A DNA stretch of 64,000 nucleotides. Source: Azospirillum sp. TSH100 (GTDB lineage: Bacteria; Pseudomonadota; Alphaproteobacteria; Azospirillales; Azospirillaceae). Every line of letters begins with the position of its first letter. Positions within the stretch are counted from its first letter, which is position 1. Below are positions 33,118-42,707 of the stretch, piece after piece. Location: positions 248,001 through 312,000 of the forward strand of contig NZ_CP039637.1 of NCBI RefSeq assembly GCF_004923295.1, read 5' to 3'. The translations under genes were made by a program, and so were the position numbers. Under the pieces are notes generated by a model that saw only the letters and a program-made list of their open reading frames with translations, had not been told where the DNA came from and did no database searches.

Positions 33118-33824
33118 CCGCCGAAACGAGTGCCGTCAAGCCGGGGCCGCGCATCGCCCTGATCCATGCGCTCGAGGAATCGGTGGTGCCGGCCCGGGTC
33201 GCCTTCCGGGCGTACTGGCCCGCAGCCCGGATATTCGACCTGCTTGACACATCGCTCGCCGTCGACTTGGCGGAGGCCGGCCGGCTTGACGAGGCGATGA
33301 TGGGGCGGTTCCGGACGCTGGCCGGCTATGCTGCCGGTACCACTGGCGCAGGGGGGCGGACGGCCGGCATCCTGTTCACCTGCTCCGCCTTCGCTCCGGC
33401 CATCGACGCGGTCAAGCCGCAGTTGCCGATCCCGGTGCTGCGTCCGAACGAGTCGGCGTTCGAGGCGGCGCTGGCAACCGGCGACCGAATCGGCATCGTC
33501 GTCAGCTTCGGCCCGTCCGCCGACTCTCTGCGCGCGGAACTGTCGGCGATGGCCGCCGCTGCCGGTCGCCGCATCGAGGTCACGATTGCCGTCGCCGACG
33601 GCGCGCTCGCCGCACTCAAGAGCGGTGACGGCGAGGGACATGACGAGCGTGTCGCTGGGACCGCCGAGCGGTTGCAGGGCTGCGATGTCGTCGTGCTCGG
33701 CCAATTCTCCATGGCGCGGGCGCAGCCGAAATTGCAGCCGCTGTTGTCCGTCCCGGTGCTCACCACCCCCGGGGCGGCGGTCGAGGCGCTGCGCCGTGTG
33801 ACGGCGCGAGCCGGGATCACCTGA
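33114..33824 (+). CDS. Asp/Glu/hydantoin racemase-family protein lacking one catalytic cysteine
   Basis: A 236-residue protein of the aspartate/glutamate racemase superfamily. The first catalytic cysteine is present in ILFTCSAFAPAID, but the second site reads VVVLGQFSMARA, with glutamine where racemases have cysteine. It is therefore probably not a two-base racemase; a decarboxylase, isomerase or lyase role is possible. It is translationally coupled to the preceding dehydrogenase (ATGA overlap) and converges on the GntR gene at 33841. Confidence 0.82.
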   Translation: MTAETSAVKPGPRIALIHALEESVVPARVAFRAYWPAARIFDLLDTSLAVDLAEAGRLDEAMMGRFRTLAGYAAGTTGAGGRTAGILFTCSAFAPAIDAVKPQLPIPVLRPNESAFEAALATGDRIGIVVSFGPSADSLRAELSAMAAAAGRRIEVTIAVADGALAALKSGDGEGHDERVAGTAERLQGCDVVVLGQFSMARAQPKLQPLLSVPVLTTPGAAVEALRRVTARAGIT

Positions 33825-33840
33825 TGCCCTGCCGACCGCG

Positions 33841-34545
33841 TCAGCGCAGGCCGATTGCGCGGTCGCGGGCGCTGAGGATGTGCGTGCCGATGGCATCCTG
33901 AGCCCGCTCCGGATCGCGGGCCTGGATGGCATGGATGATGGCGAGATGTTCGCGCATCGTCGGCACCAGCACAGTGGTGTTCAGCTTGGTCTTGGACTGC
34001 TTGATCAGCCGGATCTTGATCTGGTTGACCCGGTAAGCGTCGGAAATGATGGCGTTGCCCAGTGCGTCGATGATCGTCAGGTGCAGCGCCCAGTCGATGT
34101 CCTGCGCCTCCTTCAGCAAGGCGGGCTGCACGCCGCCGTTCGATTCGGCTTCGGCGCAGGCGGCGATGATGCGTTCATGATCGTCCAGCAGCGCGCCGAT
34201 CGTCGCCTCCGGCGCCTCCTGGGCAAAGACCGCCACCGCCTCCCGTTCCAGGAACAGGCGGAACTGGAAGGCATCGCGGATCAGGTTGAGGTCGACATGG
34301 GCGACCTGCATCCCGCGCTGCGGCACGGTCTTCACCAGCCCTTCGGCCTCCAGCCTGGGGATCAGTTCGCGGATCGCCCCCAGCGGCAGTTCGGTCAGCT
34401 CGACCAGCTCGCGCTGCGAGATGAACTGCCCGGGGCGGATCTCGTCCGCCAGCAGCCGTTGCGTGAAGCTTTCGTAAGCCCTGCTGCGCAGGTTGACCGC
34501 GTCGCGGTCGCGTTTGACCCGGTCATGTCTGGCGGAGGTCGTCAT
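33841..34545 (-). CDS. GntR-family regulator, FCD subfamily
   Basis: A 234-residue protein. The winged helix domain (AYESFTQRLLADEIRPGQFISQRELVELTELPLGAIRELIPRLEAEGL) is followed by an FCD domain containing FQFRLFLEREAVAVFA and the late helix MREHLAIIHAIQARDPERAQDAIGTHI. The gene lies downstream of the DapA-family gene in the same direction, across the divergent region from the CUT1 sugar operon. Regulation of that operon by an acid intermediate is the likely role, with the palindrome at 35542 as candidate operator. Confidence 0.9.
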   Translation of the reverse strand: MTTSARHDRVKRDRDAVNLRSRAYESFTQRLLADEIRPGQFISQRELVELTELPLGAIRELIPRLEAEGLVKTVPQRGMQVAHVDLNLIRDAFQFRLFLEREAVAVFAQEAPEATIGALLDDHERIIAACAEAESNGGVQPALLKEAQDIDWALHLTIIDALGNAIISDAYRVNQIKIRLIKQSKTKLNTTVLVPTMREHLAIIHAIQARDPERAQDAIGTHILSARDRAIGLR

Positions 34546-34588
34546 CCGTGTGCTGTCCCGTCAGGAGGGGCCGGTCAGGCGGGCCCCA

Positions 34589-35488
34589 TCAGGCGGCCCT
34601 GTCCGCGAACACCCGGTCGAAGAGACTGCCGAGCGTCGCGGTGTCCGCCACCGACATAGGCAGCAAAGGGGCCCTCACCGTCAACCATGCGCTGTCGCCG
34701 GTGGCGTGCGACACCAGCGCCTTCACCGCCGGGGTGACAGGATAACGCAGAACTGCGTCCACCAACTCGACCAGCGCGGCATCGTCGCGGCCTTGATGGA
34801 CCACCGTCCGCAGCCGTCCCGGCACCAGATTGGCCATGCCCGAGATAGCGCCCTGACCGCCGTCGCGCACCGCCTGCGCCAGCACCCGCTCATCGCCGAT
34901 CAGCACGGCGAGGTCGTGGCGGTGGGCGGCGAGCAGCTGCTGGCTGTAGCCCCAGTCACCGGCGGAATCCTTCACCCCGATGATCGCCTGCGGGAAGGCG
35001 GCCTTCAGCCGGCCGATCAGGTCGATCGACAGCGGAACCGCGGTGACGGAGGGGATGTGGTACAGGATGATGCCGCGCGCTCGGTCGCCCAGCTTGGTGA
35101 TCAGGCTGGAGAACCACGCGAACAGCCCGTCGTCCGACACGCCCTTGAAGTAGAAGGGCGGGGCGACCAGCAGGGCCCGTGCGTCGGCGTCGAGCAGCTG
35201 GTTGGCCTGATCGAGCGCGTCATGCAGCGACGCGGCGATGACGCCGCCGACCACATGGCTGCGGAAATCGATGCCGGCGCCCTTCAGCGCGCCGATCATC
35301 TGCTCGCGCGCCACCTGGCCGAGCAGCGGCCCCTCTCCCGTGGTGCCGAACAGGGTGACCGAGTCGCAGCCGCTGGCGAGGCACCAGGCGACATGCCGGG
35401 TCAGGCGGGCCAGATCCACACTGCCGTCCTCATGGTAGGGCGTGGTCAGCGCGCAGGACAGGCCGAAGCGGCCAGTAGATTGATTCAC
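34589..35488 (-). CDS. DapA-family lyase/aldolase (dihydrodipicolinate synthase superfamily)
   Basis: A protein of about 299 residues. I chose the GTG at 35488 with GGGAGA upstream because the longer frame from 35551 runs through the operator. The pyruvate-binding GTTGEGPLL motif, the catalytic tyrosine in ILYHIPSVT and the Schiff-base lysine in IGVKDSAGD are all present, so it is an active class I lyase type. The family includes 2-keto-3-deoxy sugar acid aldolases, 2-keto-3-deoxy-L-arabinonate dehydratase and dihydrodipicolinate synthase. Linkage to aldose genes favours a 2-keto-3-deoxy acid substrate; lysine biosynthesis is unlikely. Confidence 0.85.
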   Translation of the reverse strand: MNQSTGRFGLSCALTTPYHEDGSVDLARLTRHVAWCLASGCDSVTLFGTTGEGPLLGQVAREQMIGALKGAGIDFRSHVVGGVIAASLHDALDQANQLLDADARALLVAPPFYFKGVSDDGLFAWFSSLITKLGDRARGIILYHIPSVTAVPLSIDLIGRLKAAFPQAIIGVKDSAGDWGYSQQLLAAHRHDLAVLIGDERVLAQAVRDGGQGAISGMANLVPGRLRTVVHQGRDDAALVELVDAVLRYPVTPAVKALVSHATGDSAWLTVRAPLLPMSVADTATLGSLFDRVFADRAA

Positions 35489-35541
35489 TTTATATTTCTC
35501 CCAGGAACGGCTGGACGAACGGCCGAGCGGCCACCGCGTTA

Positions 35542-35559
35542 CTACTAACATGTTACTAG
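35542..35559. promoter_or_regulatory. Operator-like palindrome between DapA-family gene and CUT1 operon
   Basis: CTACTAACATGTTACTAG is an 18-base dyad with a single mismatched pair; the centre TAACATGTTA is perfect. It lies in the divergent gap 35489-35724, 54 bases upstream of the DapA-family start. The adjacent GntR protein is the obvious candidate ligand. The rest of this gap shows no gene. Confidence 0.65.
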
Positions 35560-35724
35560 GATGTTTTTCGTTTGCAAGGGGGCTGCGCTGGATTTATACG
35601 TTGACCCAGCAATCAAATCGGTGGCGGTGCGGATCCGCGTCGCTCAAAGTGTCCGCCGGTCGAGGCCAATTCAGTCCAGGCAAGTCCGGGCGCCCAAGGC
35701 CCAGGCGATAACGGGGAGGAGTGC

Positions 35725-37071
35725 ATGTCGATGTCGAACGGAATGTCTTTGTCGCGCCGCCGGCTTCTGGCGTCGGGCGCCACGGCCGGTGCGCTGGGCC
35801 TCAGCGGTATCAGCTTGCCGGCCTTCGCCCAGGCCAGTGGGGTCAACTGGCGCAAATATGCCGGCACCAAGATCGAGGTGAACCTGATCAAGAGCCCGCG
35901 CGGCGAGACGCTGACCAAGTATCAGAAGGAATTCGAGGAGCTGACCGGCATCACCGTGGTGTCGGAACAGACCCCGGAGCAGCAGCAGCGCCAGAAGGCG
36001 GTGATCGAGCTGACCTCCGGCCGGCCGAGCTTCGACGTCGTGCACATCAGCTATCACGTCCAGAAGCGCCAGTTCGAGAAGGGCAAGTGGCTTGCCGATC
36101 TGACGCCCTTCATCAAGGATCCGTCGCTGACCGATGCCGGATTCCTCGACGATTTCTCCGAAGCCGGCGTGACCTTCGCCCGCAGCCCGGAGGGCGGGAT
36201 CGGCGCCTTGCCCTTCTCGGTCGATTACTGGATCGTCTATTGGAACAAGGATCTGTTCGCGAAGAAGAACCTGTCCTTCCCCAAGACCTTCGACGAGATG
36301 GTCGCCGCCGCAGCCGCGCTGACCGATCCGTCGAGCCAGACCTACGGCTTCGTCGCCCGCGGCATGAAGAACGCCAACACGCCGGTGTGGACCAGCCTGC
36401 TGCTGGGTTATGACCAGTACAGCGTCGATGCCAACCGCAACCTGCTGACCGACACGCCGGAAGCGATCGAGGCGGCCAAGCTCTACCAGACTCTGATTAC
36501 CAAATCGGCGCCGCCGGGCGTCACCGGCTTCAACTGGGCGGAATGCCAGTCGGCTTTCCTCCAGGGCCGCGTCGGCATGTGGTTCGACGGCGTCGGCTTC
36601 GCCCCGCCGCTGGAGGATCCGGAGAAGTCGCGCGTCGTCGGCAAGGTCGGCTACGGCCTGATGCCGAAGGGGCCGAAGGCGCATGCGGCCGCCACCACCG
36701 GCGATGGTGTCGGCGTCACCGCGGCGTCGAAGAACAAGGAGGCTGCCTATCTCTATTGCCAATGGGCGACCGGCAAGCTGATGGGCGCCCGCCTTTTGCA
36801 GGCTGGGGCCGGCGTGCCGTTCCGCACCTCCGTCCTGTCGGATCCGGAGGTGCGCAAGGGCGTGAAGATGCCGGCCGCCTGGGTCGATGCCGTTGTTGAA
36901 TCGGCGAAGATCAGTCGCCTCACCCTGCCGGTCATCATTCCGGTTACCGAGTTCCGCGACGTGCTGGGCGGGGCGCTGACCAACATGATCTCCGGCAGCG
37001 ATCCAGCCGCGGAACTGAAGCGGGCGACCGCCGACTTCAAGCCGATCCTCGAGCGCAGCGAGAAGACGTGA
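35725..37071 (+). CDS. Sugar ABC transporter binding protein (CUT1, SBP family 1)
   Basis: A 448-residue periplasmic protein. The N-terminal SRRRLLASGATAGALGLSG is a twin-arginine-like signal with a likely cleavage after PAFAQA. The mature part has the SBP family 1 pattern TKYQKEFEELTGITV and SFDVVHISYHVQKRQFE, and the later FNWAECQSAFLQGRVGMWFDG that forms the ligand cleft. GGGGAGGAG lies just upstream of the ATG. It is the first gene of a seven-gene plus-strand operon that continues with two permeases, an ATPase and sugar-oxidising enzymes, so the ligand is probably the aldose those enzymes degrade. Confidence 0.93.
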   Translation: MSMSNGMSLSRRRLLASGATAGALGLSGISLPAFAQASGVNWRKYAGTKIEVNLIKSPRGETLTKYQKEFEELTGITVVSEQTPEQQQRQKAVIELTSGRPSFDVVHISYHVQKRQFEKGKWLADLTPFIKDPSLTDAGFLDDFSEAGVTFARSPEGGIGALPFSVDYWIVYWNKDLFAKKNLSFPKTFDEMVAAAAALTDPSSQTYGFVARGMKNANTPVWTSLLLGYDQYSVDANRNLLTDTPEAIEAAKLYQTLITKSAPPGVTGFNWAECQSAFLQGRVGMWFDGVGFAPPLEDPEKSRVVGKVGYGLMPKGPKAHAAATTGDGVGVTAASKNKEAAYLYCQWATGKLMGARLLQAGAGVPFRTSVLSDPEVRKGVKMPAAWVDAVVESAKISRLTLPVIIPVTEFRDVLGGALTNMISGSDPAAELKRATADFKPILERSEKT

Positions 37072-38000
37072 GCATCCTGACCTCTTCCGACCGCGTGACC
37101 GGTGCCGCTTCCGTCGGCAGGACGAAGCGGCTTCGGCCCTCCTACTGGCCTTTTGTGGTGCCGGCGCTGATCGTCGTCGTCGGGGTCATCGTCTTTCCCT
37201 GGGTCTTCACCCTGTGGATGAGCGCCATGGAATGGCGCATCGGCGAGGAGCAGCGATTCGTCGGTTTGCAGAACTATGCCCGGCTGTTCACCGACGTGCG
37301 CTTCCTGGAGGCGATGGCCCACACGCTGGTCTATACCGCGCTGTCGGTCCTGGCACCGCTGGTGCTGGGCACCGCGGCGGCGCTGGCCTTCAACACCAAG
37401 CTGCCGGCCCGCGGCCTGCTGCGCGGCATCTTCGTCATGCCGATGATGGCGACCCCGGTCGCCATCGCGCTCGTGTGGACGATGATGTTCCACCCGCAAC
37501 TGGGCGTGCTGAACTACCTGCTGTCGCTGGTCGGCATCGGGCCGCTGCAATGGGTCTATCACCCCAGCACGGTGATCCTGTCGCTGGTGCTGGTGGAGAC
37601 CTGGCAGTGGACGCCACTTGTGATGCTGATCGTGCTGGGCGGTCTGGCGGCGCTGCCGACCGAGCCGTATGAGAGCGCGCAGATCGACGGCGCCACCGCC
37701 TGGCAGCGCTTCCGCTATCTGACACTGCCGATGATCAAGCCCTTCCTAATGGTGACGGTCATCATCCGCACCATCGACGCGCTGAAGAGCTTCGACATCC
37801 TCTACACCATCACCCAGGGCGGGCCGGGCACGGCGTCGGAGACGATCAACCTCTATCTCTACAGCGTCGCCTTCACCTACTACGACATCGGCTACGGCTC
37901 GGCCATCGCGGTGGTGTTCTTCGTGCTGATCATCCTGCTGTCGCTGATCCTGCTGCACCTGCGCCAGCGCAGCGCCTGGAATTCGGGAGACGGGAAATGA
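37068..38000 (+). CDS. Sugar ABC permease, MalF/UgpA type
   Basis: A 310-residue inner-membrane permease starting at a GTG that overlaps the binding-protein stop (GTGA). It shows an N-terminal helix (YWPFVVPALIVVVGVIVFPWVFTLWMS) and the binding-protein-dependent transport domain with the EAA loop PYESAQIDGATAWQRFRYLTLPMIKP. The C-terminus has GYGSAIAVVFFVLIILLSLILLHL. It pairs with the MalG-type protein encoded next. Confidence 0.95.
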   Translation: MSILTSSDRVTGAASVGRTKRLRPSYWPFVVPALIVVVGVIVFPWVFTLWMSAMEWRIGEEQRFVGLQNYARLFTDVRFLEAMAHTLVYTALSVLAPLVLGTAAALAFNTKLPARGLLRGIFVMPMMATPVAIALVWTMMFHPQLGVLNYLLSLVGIGPLQWVYHPSTVILSLVLVETWQWTPLVMLIVLGGLAALPTEPYESAQIDGATAWQRFRYLTLPMIKPFLMVTVIIRTIDALKSFDILYTITQGGPGTASETINLYLYSVAFTYYDIGYGSAIAVVFFVLIILLSLILLHLRQRSAWNSGDGK

Positions 38001-38827
38001 GCCGGCCGCTGAGAACGTTCTTGGACAAGATCGGCATGGCCGTCTGCGTCCTGCTGCTGGTCTCCCCGGCGCTGCTGTTCTTCCTGTGGATGCTGTCGCT
38101 ATCGCTGAAGTTCGAGATCGACAACGGCGCCTATCCGCCGATCCTGATCCCGGACCGCTTCGCCTGGAAGAACTATACGACGATCTTCGAGGGCAACAGC
38201 TTCCTGCTGTATTTCTGGAACAGCCTGATCGTCACCGGGGCGGCCACCCTGTTCGCGTTGGTGGTGGGCGTGCCGGCCGGGTACGGCATCGCCCGGATGC
38301 GGGCGCACAAGTCGGCGGTGGTCATCATGATCGCCCGCATGACGCCCGGCCTGTCCTTCCTGATCCCGCTGTTCCTGCTGTTCCAGTGGCTGGGGCTGCT
38401 CGGCACGCTGTGGCCGCAGATCATCATCCATCTGGTCGTCACCGTGCCCATCGTGATCTGGATCATGATCGGCTATTTCGAGACGACACCGATGGAGCTG
38501 GAGGAAGCGGCGATGGTCGATGGCGCGACGCGCGGGCAGATCTTCGCCAAGGTGGCGCTGCCGATCGCCAAGCCCGGCATCGTCGTCGCCTTCATCCTGT
38601 CGGTGATCTTCTCCTGGAACAACTTCGTCTTCGGCATCGTGCTGGCAAGCCGCGAGACGCGGACCCTGCCGGTCGCCGTCTACAACATGCTGTCCTTCGA
38701 GCAGGTGAGCTGGGGGCCGCTGGCCGCCGCCGCGCTGGTGGTGACGCTGCCTGTGCTGATCCTGACCGTGGCCGCCCAGCGCCAGATCGTGGCCGGCCTG
38801 ACCGCCGGCGCCGTCAAGGGCGGCTGA
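37997..38827 (+). CDS. Sugar ABC permease, MalG/UgpE type
   Basis: A 276-residue permease whose ATG overlaps the preceding stop. Six hydrophobic segments are evident, along with the cytoplasmic EAA loop PMELEEAAMVDGATRGQIFAKVALPIAKPG. The segment MTPGLSFLIPLFLLFQWLGLLGTLW is characteristic of the MalG side. It is the second half of the channel for the CUT1 system. Confidence 0.95.
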   Translation: MSRPLRTFLDKIGMAVCVLLLVSPALLFFLWMLSLSLKFEIDNGAYPPILIPDRFAWKNYTTIFEGNSFLLYFWNSLIVTGAATLFALVVGVPAGYGIARMRAHKSAVVIMIARMTPGLSFLIPLFLLFQWLGLLGTLWPQIIIHLVVTVPIVIWIMIGYFETTPMELEEAAMVDGATRGQIFAKVALPIAKPGIVVAFILSVIFSWNNFVFGIVLASRETRTLPVAVYNMLSFEQVSWGPLAAAALVVTLPVLILTVAAQRQIVAGLTAGAVKGG

Positions 38828-38852
38828 TCCTTTTCAAGAAAGAGACGACCCC

Positions 38853-39946
<1,094 letters not shown>

Positions 39947-39947
<1 letters not shown>

Positions 39948-40975
39948 TGGCGCCGATAGCCGGACCATTGCCGACCAGATCCTTGGGCCGCACCGGCATT
40001 GCCGTCTCGGAAATCGGCTTCGGTGCCGCGCCGCTGGGTGACCTGTACGGCCATCTTGACGAGGCCACCGCCGTTGGCGCCGCGGTCGCCGCCCTGTCGT
40101 CTGGCGTCACGCTGCTCGACACCTCGCCGCTGTACGGCCATGGGCTGGCGGAGGCGCGCTGCGGTGCCGCCCTGCGTCAGGCCGGACGCGACGGCGTCGT
40201 GCTGTGCACCAAGGTCGGGCGCTGGATGGATCCGGCCAGCGGGAGGGGCGACGGCTCGGGCTATGCCGGCGGTTTTCCGCACCGGGCGGTGATCGACTAT
40301 TCCTATGACGGCACGCTGCGGTCGGTAGAGCAGTCGCTGCTGCGGCTGGGCACCGACCACATCGACGTGCTGCTGATCCATGACGTCGACGTCTGGACCC
40401 ACGGTGCCGACCGCATCGAGGCGCGCTTCGCCGAGGCGATGGACGGTGCCTATTGCGCGCTCGACCGGCTGCGCGCCGACAGCACGGTCAAGGCCATCGG
40501 CGTCGGCGTCAACGAAGCGGATATGTGCGTTCGCTTCGCCAAGGCCGGCGATTTCGATGCCATGCTGCTGGCGGGGCGCTATTCCCTGCTGGAGCAGCCG
40601 GCGCTGGACGAGTTCCTGCCGCTGGCGCAGGCCAAGGGCATCGGCGTGATGCTGGGGGGCGTGTTCAACTCCGGCATCCTCGCCAGCGGCGCAGTTCCCG
40701 GCGCCAAGTACAATTACGGCCCGGCCCCGACCCCTATCCTGGAGCGGGTGGCACGGATCGAGGAGGTCTGCCGCGCCCATGGCGTGCCGCTCGCCACCGC
40801 GGCGCTGCGTTTCTCGCTGGGGCATCCGGCGGTGTCGTCGGTGGTGCTGGGGGCGGTAACGGCCAAGGAGGTACGCCGCAACCTCGACGCGATGGCGGCG
40901 GAAATCCCGGCGGTGCTATGGTCCGACCTGAAGGGGGAAGGGCTGCTGGCGGCGGATGTGCCGGTGCCCGTCTGA
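39947..40975 (+). CDS. Aldo/keto reductase, D-threo-aldose (L-fucose) 1-dehydrogenase-like
   Basis: A protein of about 342 residues; GTG 39944 is an alternative start. The aldo/keto reductase fold is marked by IGFGAAPLGDLYGHLDE, the catalytic aspartate and tyrosine in LLDTSPLYGHG, the lysine in CTKVGRWM and the histidine in LLIHDVDVW. The pattern G.LYG..D near the start and the length match the L-fucose / D-threo-aldose dehydrogenase branch, which oxidises L-fucose, D-arabinose or L-galactose to the lactone with NAD(P). A second member of the same branch is encoded at 45094. The neighbouring mutarotase, lactonase and dehydratase fit this role. Confidence 0.87.
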
Positions 40976-41014
40976 GCGCCGGACGATGGCACAAACCAAC
41001 AAAGGACAAGCGCC

Positions 41015-41470
41015 ATGCTGAAAGGGCTCGACCCGCTTCTGTCTCCCGACCTGCTGTGGGTGCTGGCCGCCATGGGCCATGGCGATGATCTGGCGCTGGT
41101 CGACGCCAACCATCCGGCGGAGGCCATCGCCCGCGCCACCCTTTCCGGCCGTCTGATCGTGCTGCCGGGAGTGACGATGGCGCGTGCCGCCCGCGGCATC
41201 CTCAGCGTCTTCCCGCTTGACGGCTACGTACCCGACCCGGTTCGCCGGATGGAGGTGGTGGGCGATCCCGCCGCAATCCCCGCCGTCCAGGGTGAGGTGC
41301 AGGCCGAGATCGACCATGCCGAAGGCCGGCCGCTGCTCCTGCAGGGGATCGAGCGGTTCGCCTTCTATGATGCCGCACGCAAGGCTTTCGCCGTCGTGCA
41401 GGTCGGCGACCCGCGTCCCTATGGCTGCTTCCTGCTGCGCAAGGGCGTCATCGCCGGTGACGTGCCGTAA
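41015..41470 (+). CDS. fucU: FucU/RbsD-family sugar mutarotase
   Basis: A 151-residue protein of the RbsD/FucU family. The start MLKGLDPLLSPDLLWVLAAMGHGDDLALVDANHPA holds the conserved histidine (His22) and aspartates, and the C-terminal Y.C.LLRKGVIAGDVP carries the second conserved tyrosine region. Length fits FucU rather than RbsD. It interconverts anomers of L-fucose-type sugars so the dehydrogenase receives the right form. It lies between the dehydrogenase and dehydratase genes. Confidence 0.92.
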   Translation: MLKGLDPLLSPDLLWVLAAMGHGDDLALVDANHPAEAIARATLSGRLIVLPGVTMARAARGILSVFPLDGYVPDPVRRMEVVGDPAAIPAVQGEVQAEIDHAEGRPLLLQGIERFAFYDAARKAFAVVQVGDPRPYGCFLLRKGVIAGDVP

Positions 41471-41501
41471 CCCGACCCGACTTCAAACTCCGGATTCCGA
41501 C

Positions 41502-42683
41502 ATGACCCAGTTTCCTGTGGATGTGACCCGCACCCTTCCCACCGACGGTTATGCCGGCACCCTGGCCGGGCGCGTCTGGCGGCCGGGCATCGGCCCCTCG
41601 GTGGCGGCGGTGCGCGCCGACGGCGTGTACGACGTGACGGCAAGCTTCCCGACCATGAGCGAACTGGCCGCCCGGCCTGATCCGGCGGCGGACCTTGCCA
41701 TGGCAACGGGGGAGCGCATCGGCGCGCTGGCCGACATCCTTGCCAACACGCCGCCGGACAGCCGTGATGCTGATTCCCCCTGGCTGCTGGCGCCGACCGA
41801 CCTTCAGGTGTTGAAGGCCGCCGGCGTCACCTTCGCCGTGTCGATGCTGGAGCGGGTCATCGAGGAGCGCGCCCGCGGCAATCCCGACGCCGCCGAGGCG
41901 ATCCGCGCCGAGGTACAGCGGCTGGTCGGCGACGATCTGGCGGCGCTGAAGCCCGGCTCCGAGGCGGCGATGAGCCTGAAGGAGGTGCTCATTGCCCAGG
42001 GCGCCTGGAGCCAGTATCTGGAGGTCGGCATCGGCCCCGACGCGGAGGTCTTCACCAAGGCGCCCGTCCTGTCGTCGGTCGGCACGCTGATGGATGCCGG
42101 GCTGCACCCGAAATCGACCTGGAACAATCCGGAGCCGGAGGTGGTGCTGATCGTCGCCCCCGACGGCCGCATCACCGGAGCGACGCTGGGCAACGACGTG
42201 AACCTGCGCGATTTCGAGGGGCGCTCGGCTCTGCTGCTGTCGAAGGCGAAGGACAACAACGCGTCCTGCGCCGTCGGTCCCTTCATCCGCTTCTTCGACA
42301 AGACCTTCACGCTGGACGATGTGCGGACCACCGATGTCGCGCTGACGGTGGAGGGGCCGGAGGGCTTCCAGCTGGCCGGCCTGTCCTCCATCTCGCGGAT
42401 CAGCCGCGATCCGGAAGACCTCGTCGCCCAGACCATTGGCCCGGTCCATCAATATCCCGACGGTTTCGCCCTGTTCCTCGGCACCATGTTCGCGCCAACC
42501 CAGGACCGTGACAATCCCGGCGGCGGCTTTACCCACAAGGAGGGCGACATCGTCACCATCGCCGCGCCCAAGCTGGGCGCGCTGGTCAACCGCATGCGGC
42601 CGAGCGACGCCTGCGAGCCCTGGACCACCGGCATCGTCGAGCTGATGCGCTCGCTGGTCCGGCGGGGGGCGCTGAAGGGGTAA
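41502..42683 (+). CDS. XylX-like 2-keto-3-deoxy-D-pentonate dehydratase (FAH superfamily)
   Basis: A 393-residue protein starting at the ATG at 41502. It carries the FAH-fold metal-ligand acids in TWNNPEPEVVLIV (Glu211, Glu213) and NDVNLRDFEGRS (Asp232), and the long conserved stretches around APTDLQVLKAAGVTFAVS and LLLSKAKDNNASCAVGPF. From memory these resemble Caulobacter XylX, which dehydrates 2-keto-3-deoxy-D-xylonate to 2-oxoglutarate semialdehyde. The same compound arises from D-arabinonate because C2 and C3 lose their stereochemistry, so the enzyme fits a D-arabinose branch. A 2,4-diketo acid hydrolase role for the L-fucose branch cannot be excluded. Confidence 0.87.
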   Translation: MTQFPVDVTRTLPTDGYAGTLAGRVWRPGIGPSVAAVRADGVYDVTASFPTMSELAARPDPAADLAMATGERIGALADILANTPPDSRDADSPWLLAPTDLQVLKAAGVTFAVSMLERVIEERARGNPDAAEAIRAEVQRLVGDDLAALKPGSEAAMSLKEVLIAQGAWSQYLEVGIGPDAEVFTKAPVLSSVGTLMDAGLHPKSTWNNPEPEVVLIVAPDGRITGATLGNDVNLRDFEGRSALLLSKAKDNNASCAVGPFIRFFDKTFTLDDVRTTDVALTVEGPEGFQLAGLSSISRISRDPEDLVAQTIGPVHQYPDGFALFLGTMFAPTQDRDNPGGGFTHKEGDIVTIAAPKLGALVNRMRPSDACEPWTTGIVELMRSLVRRGALKG

Positions 42684-42696
42684 GTTGCGCCCCCCG
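42663..42696. terminator. GC hairpin at the junction of the two sugar operons
   Basis: CGGGGGGCGC (42663-42672) and GCGCCCCCCG (42687-42696) form perfect ten-base arms with a 14-base loop that contains the TAA stop of the XylX-like gene. It ends 11 bases before the stop of the converging dehydratase gene. There is no T tract. Confidence 0.55.
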
Positions 42697-42707
42697 GTTG
42701 AGCGCCG

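Noticed and set aside
34589..35488. Lysine biosynthesis DapA
   Set aside because: Located among aldose catabolism genes with a GntR regulator, away from any lysine pathway gene; broader lyase family more likely.
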